Source: JAIVJZ01 sp035645695 (GTDB lineage: Bacteria; Acidobacteriota; Blastocatellia; Pyrinomonadales; Pyrinomonadaceae). Taken from it: 64,000 bases of DNA. Numbering within the stretch: the stretch's first letter is position 1; the number at the start of each line of letters is the position of its first letter. The notes beneath the pieces were generated by a model. That model was not told the DNA's origin and did not search any database. It saw only the letters and a program-made list of their open reading frames with translations. The position numbers and the translations under genes are program-made. Positions 9,969 through 19,363 of this stretch are shown one piece after another. The stretch covers positions 7,544 to 71,543 of the forward strand of contig DASQMC010000079.1 in the NCBI GenBank assembly GCA_035645695.1. Reading direction: 5' to 3'.

Positions 9969-10030
9969 CCGCGAGACGAAGGCCGCCAAATGACCCGAAA
10001 GCGGCGACAGGCATTAGCCGCGAAGCGACT

Positions 10031-10275
10031 CTTAGAAGCTGTTTTGAAAGTCCCGTCAGGGACGATTGATAATAGCCCGGCACTTGAGTGCCGGGAATGG
10101 GTTGAAGAATAATGAGTGAGTCCCGTAGGGACGATTGAATGTACATCACGATTCAATCGTCCCTACGGGACTCAAGTATAAAGACACATCAACTCTCCCC
10201 GGCCATAAATGGCCGGACTATTTTCAATAGTCCCTTCGGGACAACAACAAGGTTACTTTTCAAACAGCTTCTAAG
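10031..10275. mobile_element. MITE-like element, 245 bp, with 20-bp terminal inverted repeats and internal REP palindromes
   Basis: The ends at 10031-10050 (CTTAGAAGCTGTTTTGAAAG) and 10256-10275 are inverted repeats matching at 18 of 20 positions, including 14 perfect outer bases. Inside are palindromic REP-like units: GTCCCGT..GGGAC motifs at about 10050, 10111, 10165 and 10230; a large inverted repeat centred near 10144; CCCGGCACTTGAGTGCCGGG at about 10077; and a GGCCATAAATGGCC palindrome at about 10201. It has no coding capacity, so any movement would need a transposase in trans. I found no convincing target-site duplication. It fills the gap between the aminotransferase and the sensor kinase. 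Confidence 0.7.
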
Positions 10276-10320
10276 CCTCGAAGCCTCTCTTTGGCCGACC
10301 CCTTCAAGTGCCGCGCTCGC

Positions 10321-13300
10321 TTATACGTTTGATGTGCGCCCGGCGACGCTCGCCACCGCTTCGGCGAGTTCCTTTGGCGCGATGGGTTTGGCGAGATGTA
10401 GTTGAAAACCCGCGGCGAGGGCGCGGGCGCGGTCTTCTTCGCGTGCGTAGGCCGTGAGGGCGACGGCCGGTGTAGGGTTGCCGCCGACGCGCGCCGCGTC
10501 GCGCTCCCTGAGCTTTTCGATGAACGTGTAGCCGTCCTCTCCGGGCATCCCGATGTCGCTCAGGATGCAATCGAATGAACTCCTTTCCAGCGCGGCCAAA
10601 GCCTCGCTCGCAGATTCGCACGCCTCCACGGTCGCCCCGTATCGTTCCAGAGCTTTAGAGAGCAGCACGCGCGTGTCCGGTTCGTCTTCAACGACGAGTA
10701 TGCGGAGTCCGCCGAGCACCGACTGTTGCTCGGAGAGTTCGGTTGCGCTTGCGTGTTGCTGCTGCTGCTGCTGTAGCGTCCGCCCGTCCACCGTCTCTGA
10801 GGGCTTCGCGAATTCGAGCAGCGGCAGACGCACCACGAAGGTCGCTCCCAGTCCCTCGCCCGCGCTCGTGGCGGAGACCGTCCCGCCGTGCAGTTCGGCG
10901 AGGTGTCGCACGATGGCGAGGCCGAGACCGAGACCGCCGTGCGTGCGCGTCGTCGTTTGATCGGCCTGGCGGAAACGGTCGAAGACGAACGGCAAAAACT
11001 CCGCTTTCAATCCCTCGCCGGTGTCCGTGACGGAAATGCGCGCCTGCCCTCCCTGCCGCCCGAGACGCACTTCGACGCTTCCGCCTTCGGGCGTGAACTT
11101 GACGGCGTTCGCCAAAAGATTCCAGATGATCTGCTGCAAGCGTTCCGCGTCTCCCGCAACCACATTCGCCGGTTCTTCCAGCGCGAGCCTGAGCTCGATG
11201 CCCTTCGCCTGAGCCGTCGGTCGCGCCGCTTCGCACGCTTGCTCGATCACGTCCCTGAGTTCCGTGGGCTTCATTTCGAGGCGGAGCTTTCCGGTGATGA
11301 TGCGCGAGGCATCGAGCAGATCGTCCACGAGTTGTTTCTGCGAGCGCGCGTTGCGCTCAATGGTTTCGAGGGCGCGGGCGGCGGTCGCTTCGTCGAACTT
11401 GACGGAGCGCAACAAATTCGTCCAACCGAGAATCGAGGTGAGGGGCGTGCGCAGTTCGTGCGAGAGCGTGGCGAGGAATTCGTCCTTGAGGCGATTGGCT
11501 TCCTGCGCCTCTTGATAGAGGCGCGCGTTGTCCACGGCGAAGGCGGCGCGGTGCGCGAGGTCTTCGGCGAGCGCGAGATCGGCAAGACCGTAGCGCCGCC
11601 CCAGCGTGGAACTGGCAAACGTGATCGCGCCGAGCGTGCGGCCGCGCGCCACGAGCGGCACGATCATCGCCGATTCGACGCCCAGTTGTCGCGCGACGCG
11701 GAAGCGCTCCACATCCTCCGGCTCCGCCGCATCTCCGGCGACCGGAGAGATTTCTTCATAGAGCATGGACTGCCCCGTGCGGATCGCCTTCGCCGCGCCC
11801 ATCGCCGCGTCCGGGTTCGGGTTTTGATGCAGGTCGTATTCCCAAGCCGATTCAGCGTTTTCCGCGTCGCCGTCATGCGTCACGGCGATGGGGCGGATCG
11901 AGCCGTCGTCGTCCACCACGTGAACGATGCACCAATCGGCGAGAAAAGGGACGCTCAGACGCGCGACGGATTGCAGCGTCGTCTCGTAATCGAGCGAGGC
12001 GGCGACGAGCGCGCTCGCTTCGACGAGGAAGCGGCCGGATGCCTCCTGCTGTTTGCGCTCCGTGATATCCGTGAGCGTCCCGACCCATTCGCGCAGGCTC
12101 CCGTCGGCGGCGATAACGGGCACGCCGCGCACGGCGAAATCGCGGTAACGCCCGTTGCGCTGGCGCAGGCGATACTCGGTCATGTAGATGGTGCGGCTCT
12201 CGATGGCGCGCTGCCAGAGTTCGGCGGCGAGCGCGCGGTCTTCGGGGTGGACGGCATCGAGCCAGCCCTGGCCGCTCACCTCCGCCACGCTCTGCCCGGT
12301 CATCGCGCGCCACGCCGGGATGTCTTCGACGCGCCCGGCGGCATCCGTCGTCCACACCACCTGCGCCGTCGCTGTGACGAGCGAACGATAACGGTCGAAC
12401 TCGGCGTGCGCGCGTTCCTCGGCCAGGGACAACGCGCCCTCGGCGTGCTTGCGTTCGATGAACTGGCCGAACTGGCTGCCGATGGTGTTCATCAGCGAGC
12501 GCAGTTCAGGCTCCGACGTTCGCACCTCGCGGCTGAAGAACTCCATCACGCCCAGCACTTCCCTGCCGAGCGTGACGGGGAAACCGAAAGCCGCGCGCAG
12601 CCCTCCGCGCGCGGCCGCGGGGGCGCGCGGCATCTCCCGTTCCCGCGTTATGTCCGAAAGCCACGCCGGTTCGCCCGTCTTCCAGATGCGGCCGGGCAGA
12701 CCCTCGCCGCGCGCGAACGTTATCTCGCGCGTCGTCGCCGCAAACTCGCCGGAGCCGGTCTGCGACGACGACGGCTGTTGCCTGATCTCCTGACAGCGCA
12801 GCACGCCCGCCTCCCCGTCCACGCCCCAGAACGCGCCCATCTCCCAACGCAAATTTTCGCAGACGGCTTCGAGTATTTTGCTCGCCGCTTCCGGCACGCT
12901 CGCCGCTTCGGCCAGCACGGCCGTCACGGCATGATGCGCCGCCAAGCGCCGCGCGGCGCGCTTGCGCTCCGTGATGTCGCGCGCGATGCCGGTGAAGTAG
13001 CGCGCGCCCCGCTCGATGAATTCGCCGAAGGATATTTCCAACTCGATCTCGCGCCCGTCGCGATGCCTGCCCGGAAGTTCGACGCCGCTCCAACTGATGT
13101 GGCGCGTGCCGGTCGTGAGGTAGCGTTCCAGCCCTTCGCGGTGGACGTGGCGCAGGTAATCGGGCATCAGCAAGGTGAGGTTTTGGCCGATCAACTCGCT
13201 TACGGGATAGCCGAAAATCTTTTCGGCGGCGTGATTGATGAAGTGAATAACGCTTCCGGCGTCGATGATGATGATGGCGTCGGCGGCGTTCTCCGCGAAG

Positions 13301-13407
13301 GTGAGGAAACGGCCGTCGGCCGTCCCGGCGAAGGCTGCCGGGTCTCCCGCGTGCGCTTCGTCAGCCCCACGCGGCGAGCTTCCATCTTCCGGTAAAGGGG
13401 AGTTCAT
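10321..13407 (-). CDS. Multi-PAS/GAF hybrid sensor histidine kinase with C-terminal receiver
   Basis: 1028 aa, soluble, with no membrane segment seen. Order: PAS (about 35-150, starting FAENAADAIIII), GAF (about 170-310), PAS/PAC (about 345-465), GAF (about 475-625), HisKA with phospho-acceptor His650 in LSHELRTP, HATPase_c (N-box WNLLANAVKF, G-box DTGEGL, GGLGLGL), a glutamine-rich linker, and a receiver domain with Asp951 in LSDIGMPG. It probably senses a cytoplasmic cue and passes phosphate from His650 to its own receiver and then to an unlinked partner. No response regulator with an output domain lies nearby. The ATG at 13405-13407 gives a short disordered N-terminus. Confidence 0.95.
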   Translation of the reverse strand: MNSPLPEDGSSPRGADEAHAGDPAAFAGTADGRFLTFAENAADAIIIIDAGSVIHFINHAAEKIFGYPVSELIGQNLTLLMPDYLRHVHREGLERYLTTGTRHISWSGVELPGRHRDGREIELEISFGEFIERGARYFTGIARDITERKRAARRLAAHHAVTAVLAEAASVPEAASKILEAVCENLRWEMGAFWGVDGEAGVLRCQEIRQQPSSSQTGSGEFAATTREITFARGEGLPGRIWKTGEPAWLSDITREREMPRAPAAARGGLRAAFGFPVTLGREVLGVMEFFSREVRTSEPELRSLMNTIGSQFGQFIERKHAEGALSLAEERAHAEFDRYRSLVTATAQVVWTTDAAGRVEDIPAWRAMTGQSVAEVSGQGWLDAVHPEDRALAAELWQRAIESRTIYMTEYRLRQRNGRYRDFAVRGVPVIAADGSLREWVGTLTDITERKQQEASGRFLVEASALVAASLDYETTLQSVARLSVPFLADWCIVHVVDDDGSIRPIAVTHDGDAENAESAWEYDLHQNPNPDAAMGAAKAIRTGQSMLYEEISPVAGDAAEPEDVERFRVARQLGVESAMIVPLVARGRTLGAITFASSTLGRRYGLADLALAEDLAHRAAFAVDNARLYQEAQEANRLKDEFLATLSHELRTPLTSILGWTNLLRSVKFDEATAARALETIERNARSQKQLVDDLLDASRIITGKLRLEMKPTELRDVIEQACEAARPTAQAKGIELRLALEEPANVVAGDAERLQQIIWNLLANAVKFTPEGGSVEVRLGRQGGQARISVTDTGEGLKAEFLPFVFDRFRQADQTTTRTHGGLGLGLAIVRHLAELHGGTVSATSAGEGLGATFVVRLPLLEFAKPSETVDGRTLQQQQQQHASATELSEQQSVLGGLRILVVEDEPDTRVLLSKALERYGATVEACESASEALAALERSSFDCILSDIGMPGEDGYTFIEKLRERDAARVGGNPTPAVALTAYAREEDRARALAAGFQLHLAKPIAPKELAEAVASVAGRTSNV

Positions 13408-13500
13408 AGACGCGACCCACTGAATCCCGGCCTGTTTAAATTGATAACCGGCATGACCGATTATAGCGCACCCGTGCGGAGGAAAAGAAAGGAATGAAGA

Positions 13501-13590
13501 AGAATTGATTCATTGATTCATTGATTCATTGTTTCATTGTTTCAATATTTCTATTTCTTTATTGAATCAATGAACCGATGGATCAATTCT
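13501..13590. repeat. Inverted repeat built from tandem TTGATTCA octamers
   Basis: Arms 13501-13527 and 13564-13590 match at 24 of 27 positions. The left arm is a tandem of TTGATTCA units that decays into TTGTTTCA. It lies just after the stop of the last glycosyltransferase gene on the minus strand, at the 3' end of the CIS/glycosyltransferase block, and probably forms a transcript-end hairpin. Confidence 0.75.
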
Positions 13591-13637
13591 TCCCTTCTCC
13601 GCCACCCATTCAATAACCGAGTGATGCTTAGAGTTGT

Positions 13638-15011
13638 TCAACCTCGAAACTTGTGCGAGACGTGTGAAGCGTGGCCGTGCAGGCGCGATTCGGCCTGCAA
13701 GTGCTGGACGTAGGAATGCTCCGTGCCGTAGAGCTTGTAGCCGCGCTCGCCGAGAAAACGGCTCCAACGAATGTCGTAGCCGGGCGGGATGCGGCGCTTG
13801 ATCTCGTCCCAGTTGGCGACGATCTCCTGCAAGGGGCGGCGCGGAAAGAGGACGCATTGCGTGCCGTAAAATTTGTGCGGGTCGATGACGGTCGAGCCGT
13901 ATTCGTTGCCGGGCAGGTAGAGCGTCAGGAGACCCGTGTCGGGGTTGATGCAGAGCGAGCGCAGTTTTTCGTTGAAGCGTTTCGAGAAGATGATGTCGTC
14001 TTCGATGAACAGAACGTGGTCGCCCTCGCGCGTCTCTTCGAGGACGCGCTGGAAGGCGAAGTGGACGGCCTCCTGCACCGAGTCGTAAGTGGATAGCCCC
14101 TCCTCGCGCGCGTGGACGTAGACGGCGGCGGGCGCGAGCGCGGCGACGAGCGAAAGATATTTGCCCGACAGTTTCGGCGTGTGGCTGGTGTCGATGACGA
14201 TGACGGGCGGCCGCAAGCCCGCGCTCACCGTGCGAAACGAGGCGACGAACTGTTCCATCGATCCGGCGTTGCGGTCGCAGCTAAGTATCAGGGGAACGAT
14301 GCGCTCGTCCGCCGAAGTGACGCGCGCCCACCAGTCCGCGCCGTACTTTTCCGCGAGCACCGCGTTCATCTCCGCGCTTGCGCGGTTGACGTAATCCGCA
14401 TAATCCGTGATCGACTTGTGCTCTTTGTGCGTGATGCGCGCGCGGTTCGTCAACACGTTCCGGAGTCCCGCCTCGCGCACGCGGTAGCCGTAATCGTAAT
14501 CAACGCCCCAACCGTAGGTCAGCCGCAAGTCCCAGAAACCGAGGCGGGCGATTGTCGCGGCTTTGACGAGCGGGGCGGTGGCTTCGAGATAGGGGACGAA
14601 TTGCGCCTCGCACGCGGCCTGCTCCATGAACTTGTGCGGCGAGTTGTGCTGCGGCGCGATCTGCGCGTGGGCGTCGGACGCGAACAAGACTTCGCAGAGA
14701 TTAGCGAGCACGTCGTTGCCATACTCGAAGCCCACGTCGGAGTTGAGAAACCAGTAGGCGTCGTAAGCGTCTTCGGCCGAAGCGATGAGATAGCCCTCGT
14801 GCATGCCGCGCGTAAAGCCGAGATTGTGCGGGAGCGCGTGCGTGGTCGAGGCGGGCGGCGCGTCCGAACCGTTATCCACGACATAGACTTTTTTGTTCGT
14901 GTAGCGGAGATCGTTTCTCAGGTAAGCCGCCAGCGCGTCGGTCAGCGCGCCGGTATTGAAGTTCAAGACGATGATCGCCACTTTCGGCGGCGTGCGTATC
15001 TCTTCGCTCAT
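13638..15011 (-). CDS. Glycosyltransferase with two GT-A-like halves
   Basis: 457 aa, no signal peptide or membrane helix seen. The N-terminal half (1-210) is GT2-like: VAIIVLNFNTG at the start and VYVVDNGSD near residue 44. The C-terminal half (about 235-440) looks like a second GT-A unit, with LILSCDRN, VIVIDTSH and an acidic metal-binding-type motif VLFIEDDI. It probably transfers nucleotide-activated sugars during glycan or glycoprotein assembly in the cytoplasm. The ATG lies 38 nt after the preceding gene, so the two are co-transcribed. Acceptor and sugar are unknown. Confidence 0.8.
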   Translation of the reverse strand: MSEEIRTPPKVAIIVLNFNTGALTDALAAYLRNDLRYTNKKVYVVDNGSDAPPASTTHALPHNLGFTRGMHEGYLIASAEDAYDAYWFLNSDVGFEYGNDVLANLCEVLFASDAHAQIAPQHNSPHKFMEQAACEAQFVPYLEATAPLVKAATIARLGFWDLRLTYGWGVDYDYGYRVREAGLRNVLTNRARITHKEHKSITDYADYVNRASAEMNAVLAEKYGADWWARVTSADERIVPLILSCDRNAGSMEQFVASFRTVSAGLRPPVIVIDTSHTPKLSGKYLSLVAALAPAAVYVHAREEGLSTYDSVQEAVHFAFQRVLEETREGDHVLFIEDDIIFSKRFNEKLRSLCINPDTGLLTLYLPGNEYGSTVIDPHKFYGTQCVLFPRRPLQEIVANWDEIKRRIPPGYDIRWSRFLGERGYKLYGTEHSYVQHLQAESRLHGHASHVSHKFRG

Positions 15012-15049
15012 GCTGCGCGTCCTCTCTCGCGACGGATTCTCAAAGGGCG

Positions 15050-18000
15050 TCAGGCCGGGACATAGACGTAAATTTTCCAGTTCATGCGGCGCGGCAGTTC
15101 ATGGCGGCGGCAGGCGCGCTCGACGATGCGGTGCAGGGCGTCCTGTCGCCACCCGGCGCGCAAAAATTCGGCGTGCCACCACGCGCGCGAACGCATCGTG
15201 ATGTGCGAATAGTCGCGGTCGTTTTTGCGAAACCGTCCTTCCTCGTCTTCGTTGTCGAACGACGGGATACAGGCGACGATGGCCTGTCGCGTCCACTTGC
15301 GCGCGCGCGTGAGAAACTCGTGCGCCTGCCCCTCGGTCAAACTCTCGCAGAGGGAAAAGGCGAGCGTCAGATCGAACTCGCGTTCATATTCGACCGATTC
15401 TGCGCGGGCGAGCGTGAGGTGTGTTTTAATCGACGCCTCGGCGTGGCCGATAGCCCACGGGCTATGGTCGAAGCCCCACGCGTCTTTGCCTCGTTCGCGC
15501 AAAGCGCGCACGAGGAAACCTTTGGCGCAGCCCGCGTCGAGGAAAGATTCGGCTTCGGGAAAACTTTCGCAGAGGTAGCTTGCCGTTCGTTTGAAGAGGT
15601 CTGAGAATAGCTGCCACGAATAGCCGCGCTCCCAGTTGCTCTTGCGCCCGTGCTCGAAGTAGTCCGCGTCGTACCAGTCGCCCTCAATCGGCACGCCGGG
15701 GGCGACGAGTCCCTGCCCTTTGCTATCGTCAGCCGTCCAGACACCGCGCGCCGCTCCGGTGCGGCCGAGCATCTCTTCGATACGCGCGCGCGCCATCTCG
15801 CCCACGCGCTCCAGCGAATAATCCTCGCGCATCTTCCGCGCGGCGCGTGCGGCCTTCGCGCGCGCCGCCTCGCGCTCATGGTAGACGCCGCGCATCAACT
15901 CCGAAGCGTGCTTGAGATCGGGTTCAGCCCAGCGCATCCGCGGATGGTAGTAACGATAAGACTGCCGCACAGGACAGAGCGTGTGGCGCACGAGTTTGTG
16001 CGCATCTTCGTCGAGGTATTCGAGCGGGCCGGAGTAGTTCGTGGCGACGACCGGCGTGCCGCGTCCGGCCGCCTCGAACAGGGGGTAACACCAGCCCTCG
16101 CCCCTGTGCAGGGAGACGTAGCAATCGCCGCGCGCGTGCAGGGCTTCGATACGCGCCTCCGGCCACGCCTCGCCGTGAATAAGAACGCGCGCGTTCGACC
16201 CCGTCCGCCGACGTAATTCTTCCAACGCCCCCGCGGCGACGTGGGACGCCTCCGCATTCACTTTCAAGACGAGCACGGCGTCAGGCTCCTCCGGGAAAGC
16301 GCGCAGGAAACTCTCGATCAACCCTTGCGGACTTTTGCGCTCCTGCCAGTGGAAGATGCTGTAAAAGACGAAATCACGCGCATCGATGCCGGGAAAATCG
16401 TAGGTGTCGTCCGCCGCCGTTTGAGGAGGCACGAGCGCGTGCGGGAGTTTGAAGATCGCTTTGTCGAGCGACTTGCCGAAGACCGAGACGTTGTAATCGC
16501 AGGGCAGCCAGATTTCGCGCACGCGCCCGAGCGCGCCGCGCCATTCGGTGGGCATCGCGTCGGTTTCCCAGACGGTCATGCCGATTGCGTTTTCGACCCC
16601 GGCGGCATGGCGCGCCCATTGCGGCGGGATGCCGTGGAAGAGATGCACGTCGCCCTTCACGCCTCGGCCGACGCGCGACTCGACGAGTGCGTCGCGCACC
16701 TGTCGCGGGCGTCCGGCCGCCATGTCGATCACGGAGAGTTCTATGCCCGCGCGGTGCATCGCGTGGATGTAGCCGCGCGCGGCCTGCCCGTAGCCCGACG
16801 CGTCGAACACGTAGCCGTAATAGACGAGACTGAGATCGCCCGCGCTCGTTGCCCGGCGCGACGCACCGACGCGCTCCGGCGGACGATGGGCGGCAAACGG
16901 CGCGGGCGTATCTCGTGCGTGGTCGTCTACGGAAACCGCAAGTTGTGAAGCGTGGTCGTCCACGGCGGCCACGAGTTGCAAAGTCGCGCGCGGCGCGGCG
17001 TCGGGCGCGAGGGCGTTTTGTTTGACCTGTTCCATCACCTCTTCCGCCGAGAGGGTCTTCAGGCACGCGAGATGTTGTTCGCAGTCGCGTCGCCCCCACG
17101 GTTGTTTCCTGCACGCCGCCTCGCACGCGAGTTTTTTCGTCACGGCGAACATCTTCCTCGAAGGGATCATTTCCCGTTCGGGACTCGTGATGCCGAACAC
17201 GCCGAACGTCGGCGTGCCGACGGCGACGCCTAGGTGCATCAACCCCGAATCGTTCGCCACGAGCGCGGCGCATTGCCGGATGAGGGCGGCCGTGTCGGGC
17301 AGGTCGAGCGCGTCTGTGAAGTTGCGCGCGTGCGCGGGCCAGGCGAAGGCTTTGCGAAAGTAGGTCGCGGCGTTGTCGAGGTCGGACTCCGTCCCGATGA
17401 TGGCGACCTCCGGCCAGAGACGCGCCAACTCGTCGAAGCCGTGCCATTTCTTCCACGGCCAATCCGGTTTGCAGCCGGGATGCAGCGCAAGCGTACGGGG
17501 CGGCAGGTCGAACTTTCTGCCCGAGGCAACGGCGAAAGGCTCGGGCAATTCGTCCTTCCAGCCCAACTCGCGCGCCATCCGCCCGACGCAGGCGATGTCG
17601 CCCGCCTTCAACCATTCCGCCTGATTAAAAGCGAGCACGCGCTTCGCACGCACCCAGCGGCGCAATGGCGCGCTCCACTGCGTGAACGTCGCGACCTCGT
17701 AGGATTCATTCGCCAGAGCGGCGACGGGCAGGCCGCCCCGGTTGCCGCGAAAATTTTGATAATGGATGAGGCGTCGAATGCCTTGCGCGTTCTCCCACAA
17801 CTTCACGCACTCCGGGTAGTCGGGCGCGACGAGCAGATCGACCTGATAGCCGAGACGCGCGAGCGCGCTCGCAAGCGGCGTCACGCGCAGGATGTCACCG
17901 ATGCCATAGGCCGCCGAAACGAGAGCCGCGGGAGCGTCAGCGCTAAGCGCGCGCGGTTGTTGCTTGTCGCTCGCGCCGGGTTCCCCACGCACGCTCGCCT

Positions 18001-18745
18001 GCGCATCTCTGCGCACGCTCGCCCGCGCTTTCCCGCTCACGTCTCTGCGAGCCGCGAAGTCGTCGTAGAACTTCACGTCCGCGCCGAGCAGACGCCTGAT
18101 GTCCTCGGCCGGGTGCTCGCGCCAGTAGCTGCCCGCCGTGTTCTTCGGACTCACATTCGCCTTGTGTATGATCCCGACGTGGAAGCCCGGATCGGGCAGC
18201 ACGCAGATGCGCGCCGCCGGGCGACTCCACACGAACCGCGCGTCCTCGCCCACGTCGATCTCGCGGAAACGATTGACCGCCCAAAACTCCCGCGTGTAAC
18301 ACAAACTGCTGCCCGACACCCACGGCTTCCGGTGCGACGGGTAGACGTATTTCCAACCGCGCCCGCCGCCATGACGGCGCAGGTCGTAAAACAACAACGT
18401 GCTGATGCCGCACAACTCCGCGCCCGCGCCGAGCAGTGATTCGATCTGGTAACGCAAACGGTGCGGCGCGTGCCAATCGTCGTCGTCCCAGTGTGCGATG
18501 ACATGGCCGCGCGCCCGTTCGCACGCCAGATTCCGCTTCGCCCCCACCGGCAACTTTTCCGCCACGCTAACGTAACGCACGCGCTCGTCCGCGGGCATCA
18601 AATCCGCCACCGGGTCGTCGCCGTCGTCCACGACGATCAACTCTTTCGGCTCGTAATCCTGCCGCAGGAAATACTCGACGGCGCGCGACACGAACGCGCG
18701 GCGGTCAGCCGTCGGCATGATGCAGGTGACGAGAGGCGTTGACAT
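15050..18745 (-). CDS. Four-domain fusion: GT2, GT9-like, GT4-like glycosyltransferases and SAM methyltransferase
   Basis: 1231 aa. (1) GT2 domain, about 1-235: LVTCIMPTADRR, ELIVVDDGDD and the HWDDDDWH metal site near residue 87. (2) A short charged linker, then a heptosyltransferase-like GT9 domain (about 280-570) with HPGCKPDWPWKKW and NDSGLMHLGVAVGTP. (3) GT4-like domain (about 640-980) with GEGWCYPLFEAAGRGTPVV, the nucleotide-sugar-binding GT-B signature. (4) A class I methyltransferase (about 1045-1231) with LDAGCAKGF. It should build and cap one glycan by several successive reactions. It is 18 nt after the 198-aa gene, so it may belong to the CIS operon; a role in glycosylating CIS or envelope parts is inference. 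Confidence 0.85.
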   Translation of the reverse strand: MSTPLVTCIMPTADRRAFVSRAVEYFLRQDYEPKELIVVDDGDDPVADLMPADERVRYVSVAEKLPVGAKRNLACERARGHVIAHWDDDDWHAPHRLRYQIESLLGAGAELCGISTLLFYDLRRHGGGRGWKYVYPSHRKPWVSGSSLCYTREFWAVNRFREIDVGEDARFVWSRPAARICVLPDPGFHVGIIHKANVSPKNTAGSYWREHPAEDIRRLLGADVKFYDDFAARRDVSGKARASVRRDAQASVRGEPGASDKQQPRALSADAPAALVSAAYGIGDILRVTPLASALARLGYQVDLLVAPDYPECVKLWENAQGIRRLIHYQNFRGNRGGLPVAALANESYEVATFTQWSAPLRRWVRAKRVLAFNQAEWLKAGDIACVGRMARELGWKDELPEPFAVASGRKFDLPPRTLALHPGCKPDWPWKKWHGFDELARLWPEVAIIGTESDLDNAATYFRKAFAWPAHARNFTDALDLPDTAALIRQCAALVANDSGLMHLGVAVGTPTFGVFGITSPEREMIPSRKMFAVTKKLACEAACRKQPWGRRDCEQHLACLKTLSAEEVMEQVKQNALAPDAAPRATLQLVAAVDDHASQLAVSVDDHARDTPAPFAAHRPPERVGASRRATSAGDLSLVYYGYVFDASGYGQAARGYIHAMHRAGIELSVIDMAAGRPRQVRDALVESRVGRGVKGDVHLFHGIPPQWARHAAGVENAIGMTVWETDAMPTEWRGALGRVREIWLPCDYNVSVFGKSLDKAIFKLPHALVPPQTAADDTYDFPGIDARDFVFYSIFHWQERKSPQGLIESFLRAFPEEPDAVLVLKVNAEASHVAAGALEELRRRTGSNARVLIHGEAWPEARIEALHARGDCYVSLHRGEGWCYPLFEAAGRGTPVVATNYSGPLEYLDEDAHKLVRHTLCPVRQSYRYYHPRMRWAEPDLKHASELMRGVYHEREAARAKAARAARKMREDYSLERVGEMARARIEEMLGRTGAARGVWTADDSKGQGLVAPGVPIEGDWYDADYFEHGRKSNWERGYSWQLFSDLFKRTASYLCESFPEAESFLDAGCAKGFLVRALRERGKDAWGFDHSPWAIGHAEASIKTHLTLARAESVEYEREFDLTLAFSLCESLTEGQAHEFLTRARKWTRQAIVACIPSFDNEDEEGRFRKNDRDYSHITMRSRAWWHAEFLRAGWRQDALHRIVERACRRHELPRRMNWKIYVYVPA

Positions 18746-18763
18746 CGCTGGAAACCTGTTTAA

Positions 18764-19360
18764 CTAAGTTCGCTGTTCCGGCGGCGGCGCGTCCCACAGC
18801 GTGAGAAGTCGTTGCGCCGCCCCTTTCACCCCCTCGTCGTCGTCCTCGCGCCCGACGCGCTCGACCACTGCGCGACTCTGCGGCCACCTGCGAAAAGCCA
18901 GAGCGTCGAGCGCCGCAAGCCGGAGTTTGGGGTGCGGGGCTTCGGTGGCGACGTTCTCGAAGATCACGAAGACCTCCTGGTCGTACTCCGCGAAGGTGAT
19001 GGCGAGGCGATAGAGGTTGTGAACGTATTCGTCGTGCTCGTCCGTCGTGTAGGCGCGCTCGACGAGTTCCCCGGGCCCGTAGGTCGCGAGTTTGTCCGTG
19101 AAGTCTTCGATCAACTCTTCAAGATCAGAGCCGCGGAAATGCACGTAGTTCATTCCCGTGAACGGGTCTTCGACGTAGTTGATGGCGCGCATCATGTCCG
19201 GCGTAGTCCAGACCTGCTCGTAAGCCTCCTTCTCGCCCTTCGGCTCCCACGTGCCCTGTTTGGTCAGGCCGAGTTCCGCAGCCGTCTCCTCGAAAAGTTC
19301 GCGTGTGACCCCGCTCCGAAGTACGAGATGGACGCTCTCCTGATTATCTTCTGACGACAT
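18764..19360 (-). CDS. Unknown 198-aa protein with HEAT-like C-terminus; candidate partner or immunity gene
   Basis: 198 aa, acidic, no signal or membrane segment. The C-terminal part (about 120-190) reads like one or two HEAT-like helical repeats (HPKLRLAALDALAFRRWPQ, then GVKGAAQRLLTLW). The N-terminus is mixed alpha/beta with no motif I recognise. Its ATG follows the stop of the 1146-aa protein after only 3 nt, the tightest pairing in this part of the operon. That spacing, and the small acidic nature, fit an immunity protein or chaperone for the upstream protein. This is inference from position. A scaffold or unrelated regulator is equally possible. Confidence 0.6.
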   Translation of the reverse strand: MSSEDNQESVHLVLRSGVTRELFEETAAELGLTKQGTWEPKGEKEAYEQVWTTPDMMRAINYVEDPFTGMNYVHFRGSDLEELIEDFTDKLATYGPGELVERAYTTDEHDEYVHNLYRLAITFAEYDQEVFVIFENVATEAPHPKLRLAALDALAFRRWPQSRAVVERVGREDDDEGVKGAAQRLLTLWDAPPPEQRT

Positions 19361-19363
19361 TTG

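Noticed and set aside
10888..13395. 835-codon plus-strand frame opposite the hybrid kinase
   Set aside because: It is the mirror of a strongly biased GC-rich gene; the minus-strand product has complete PAS, GAF, HisKA and receiver domains, while the plus product is Arg/Ala-rich without motifs.
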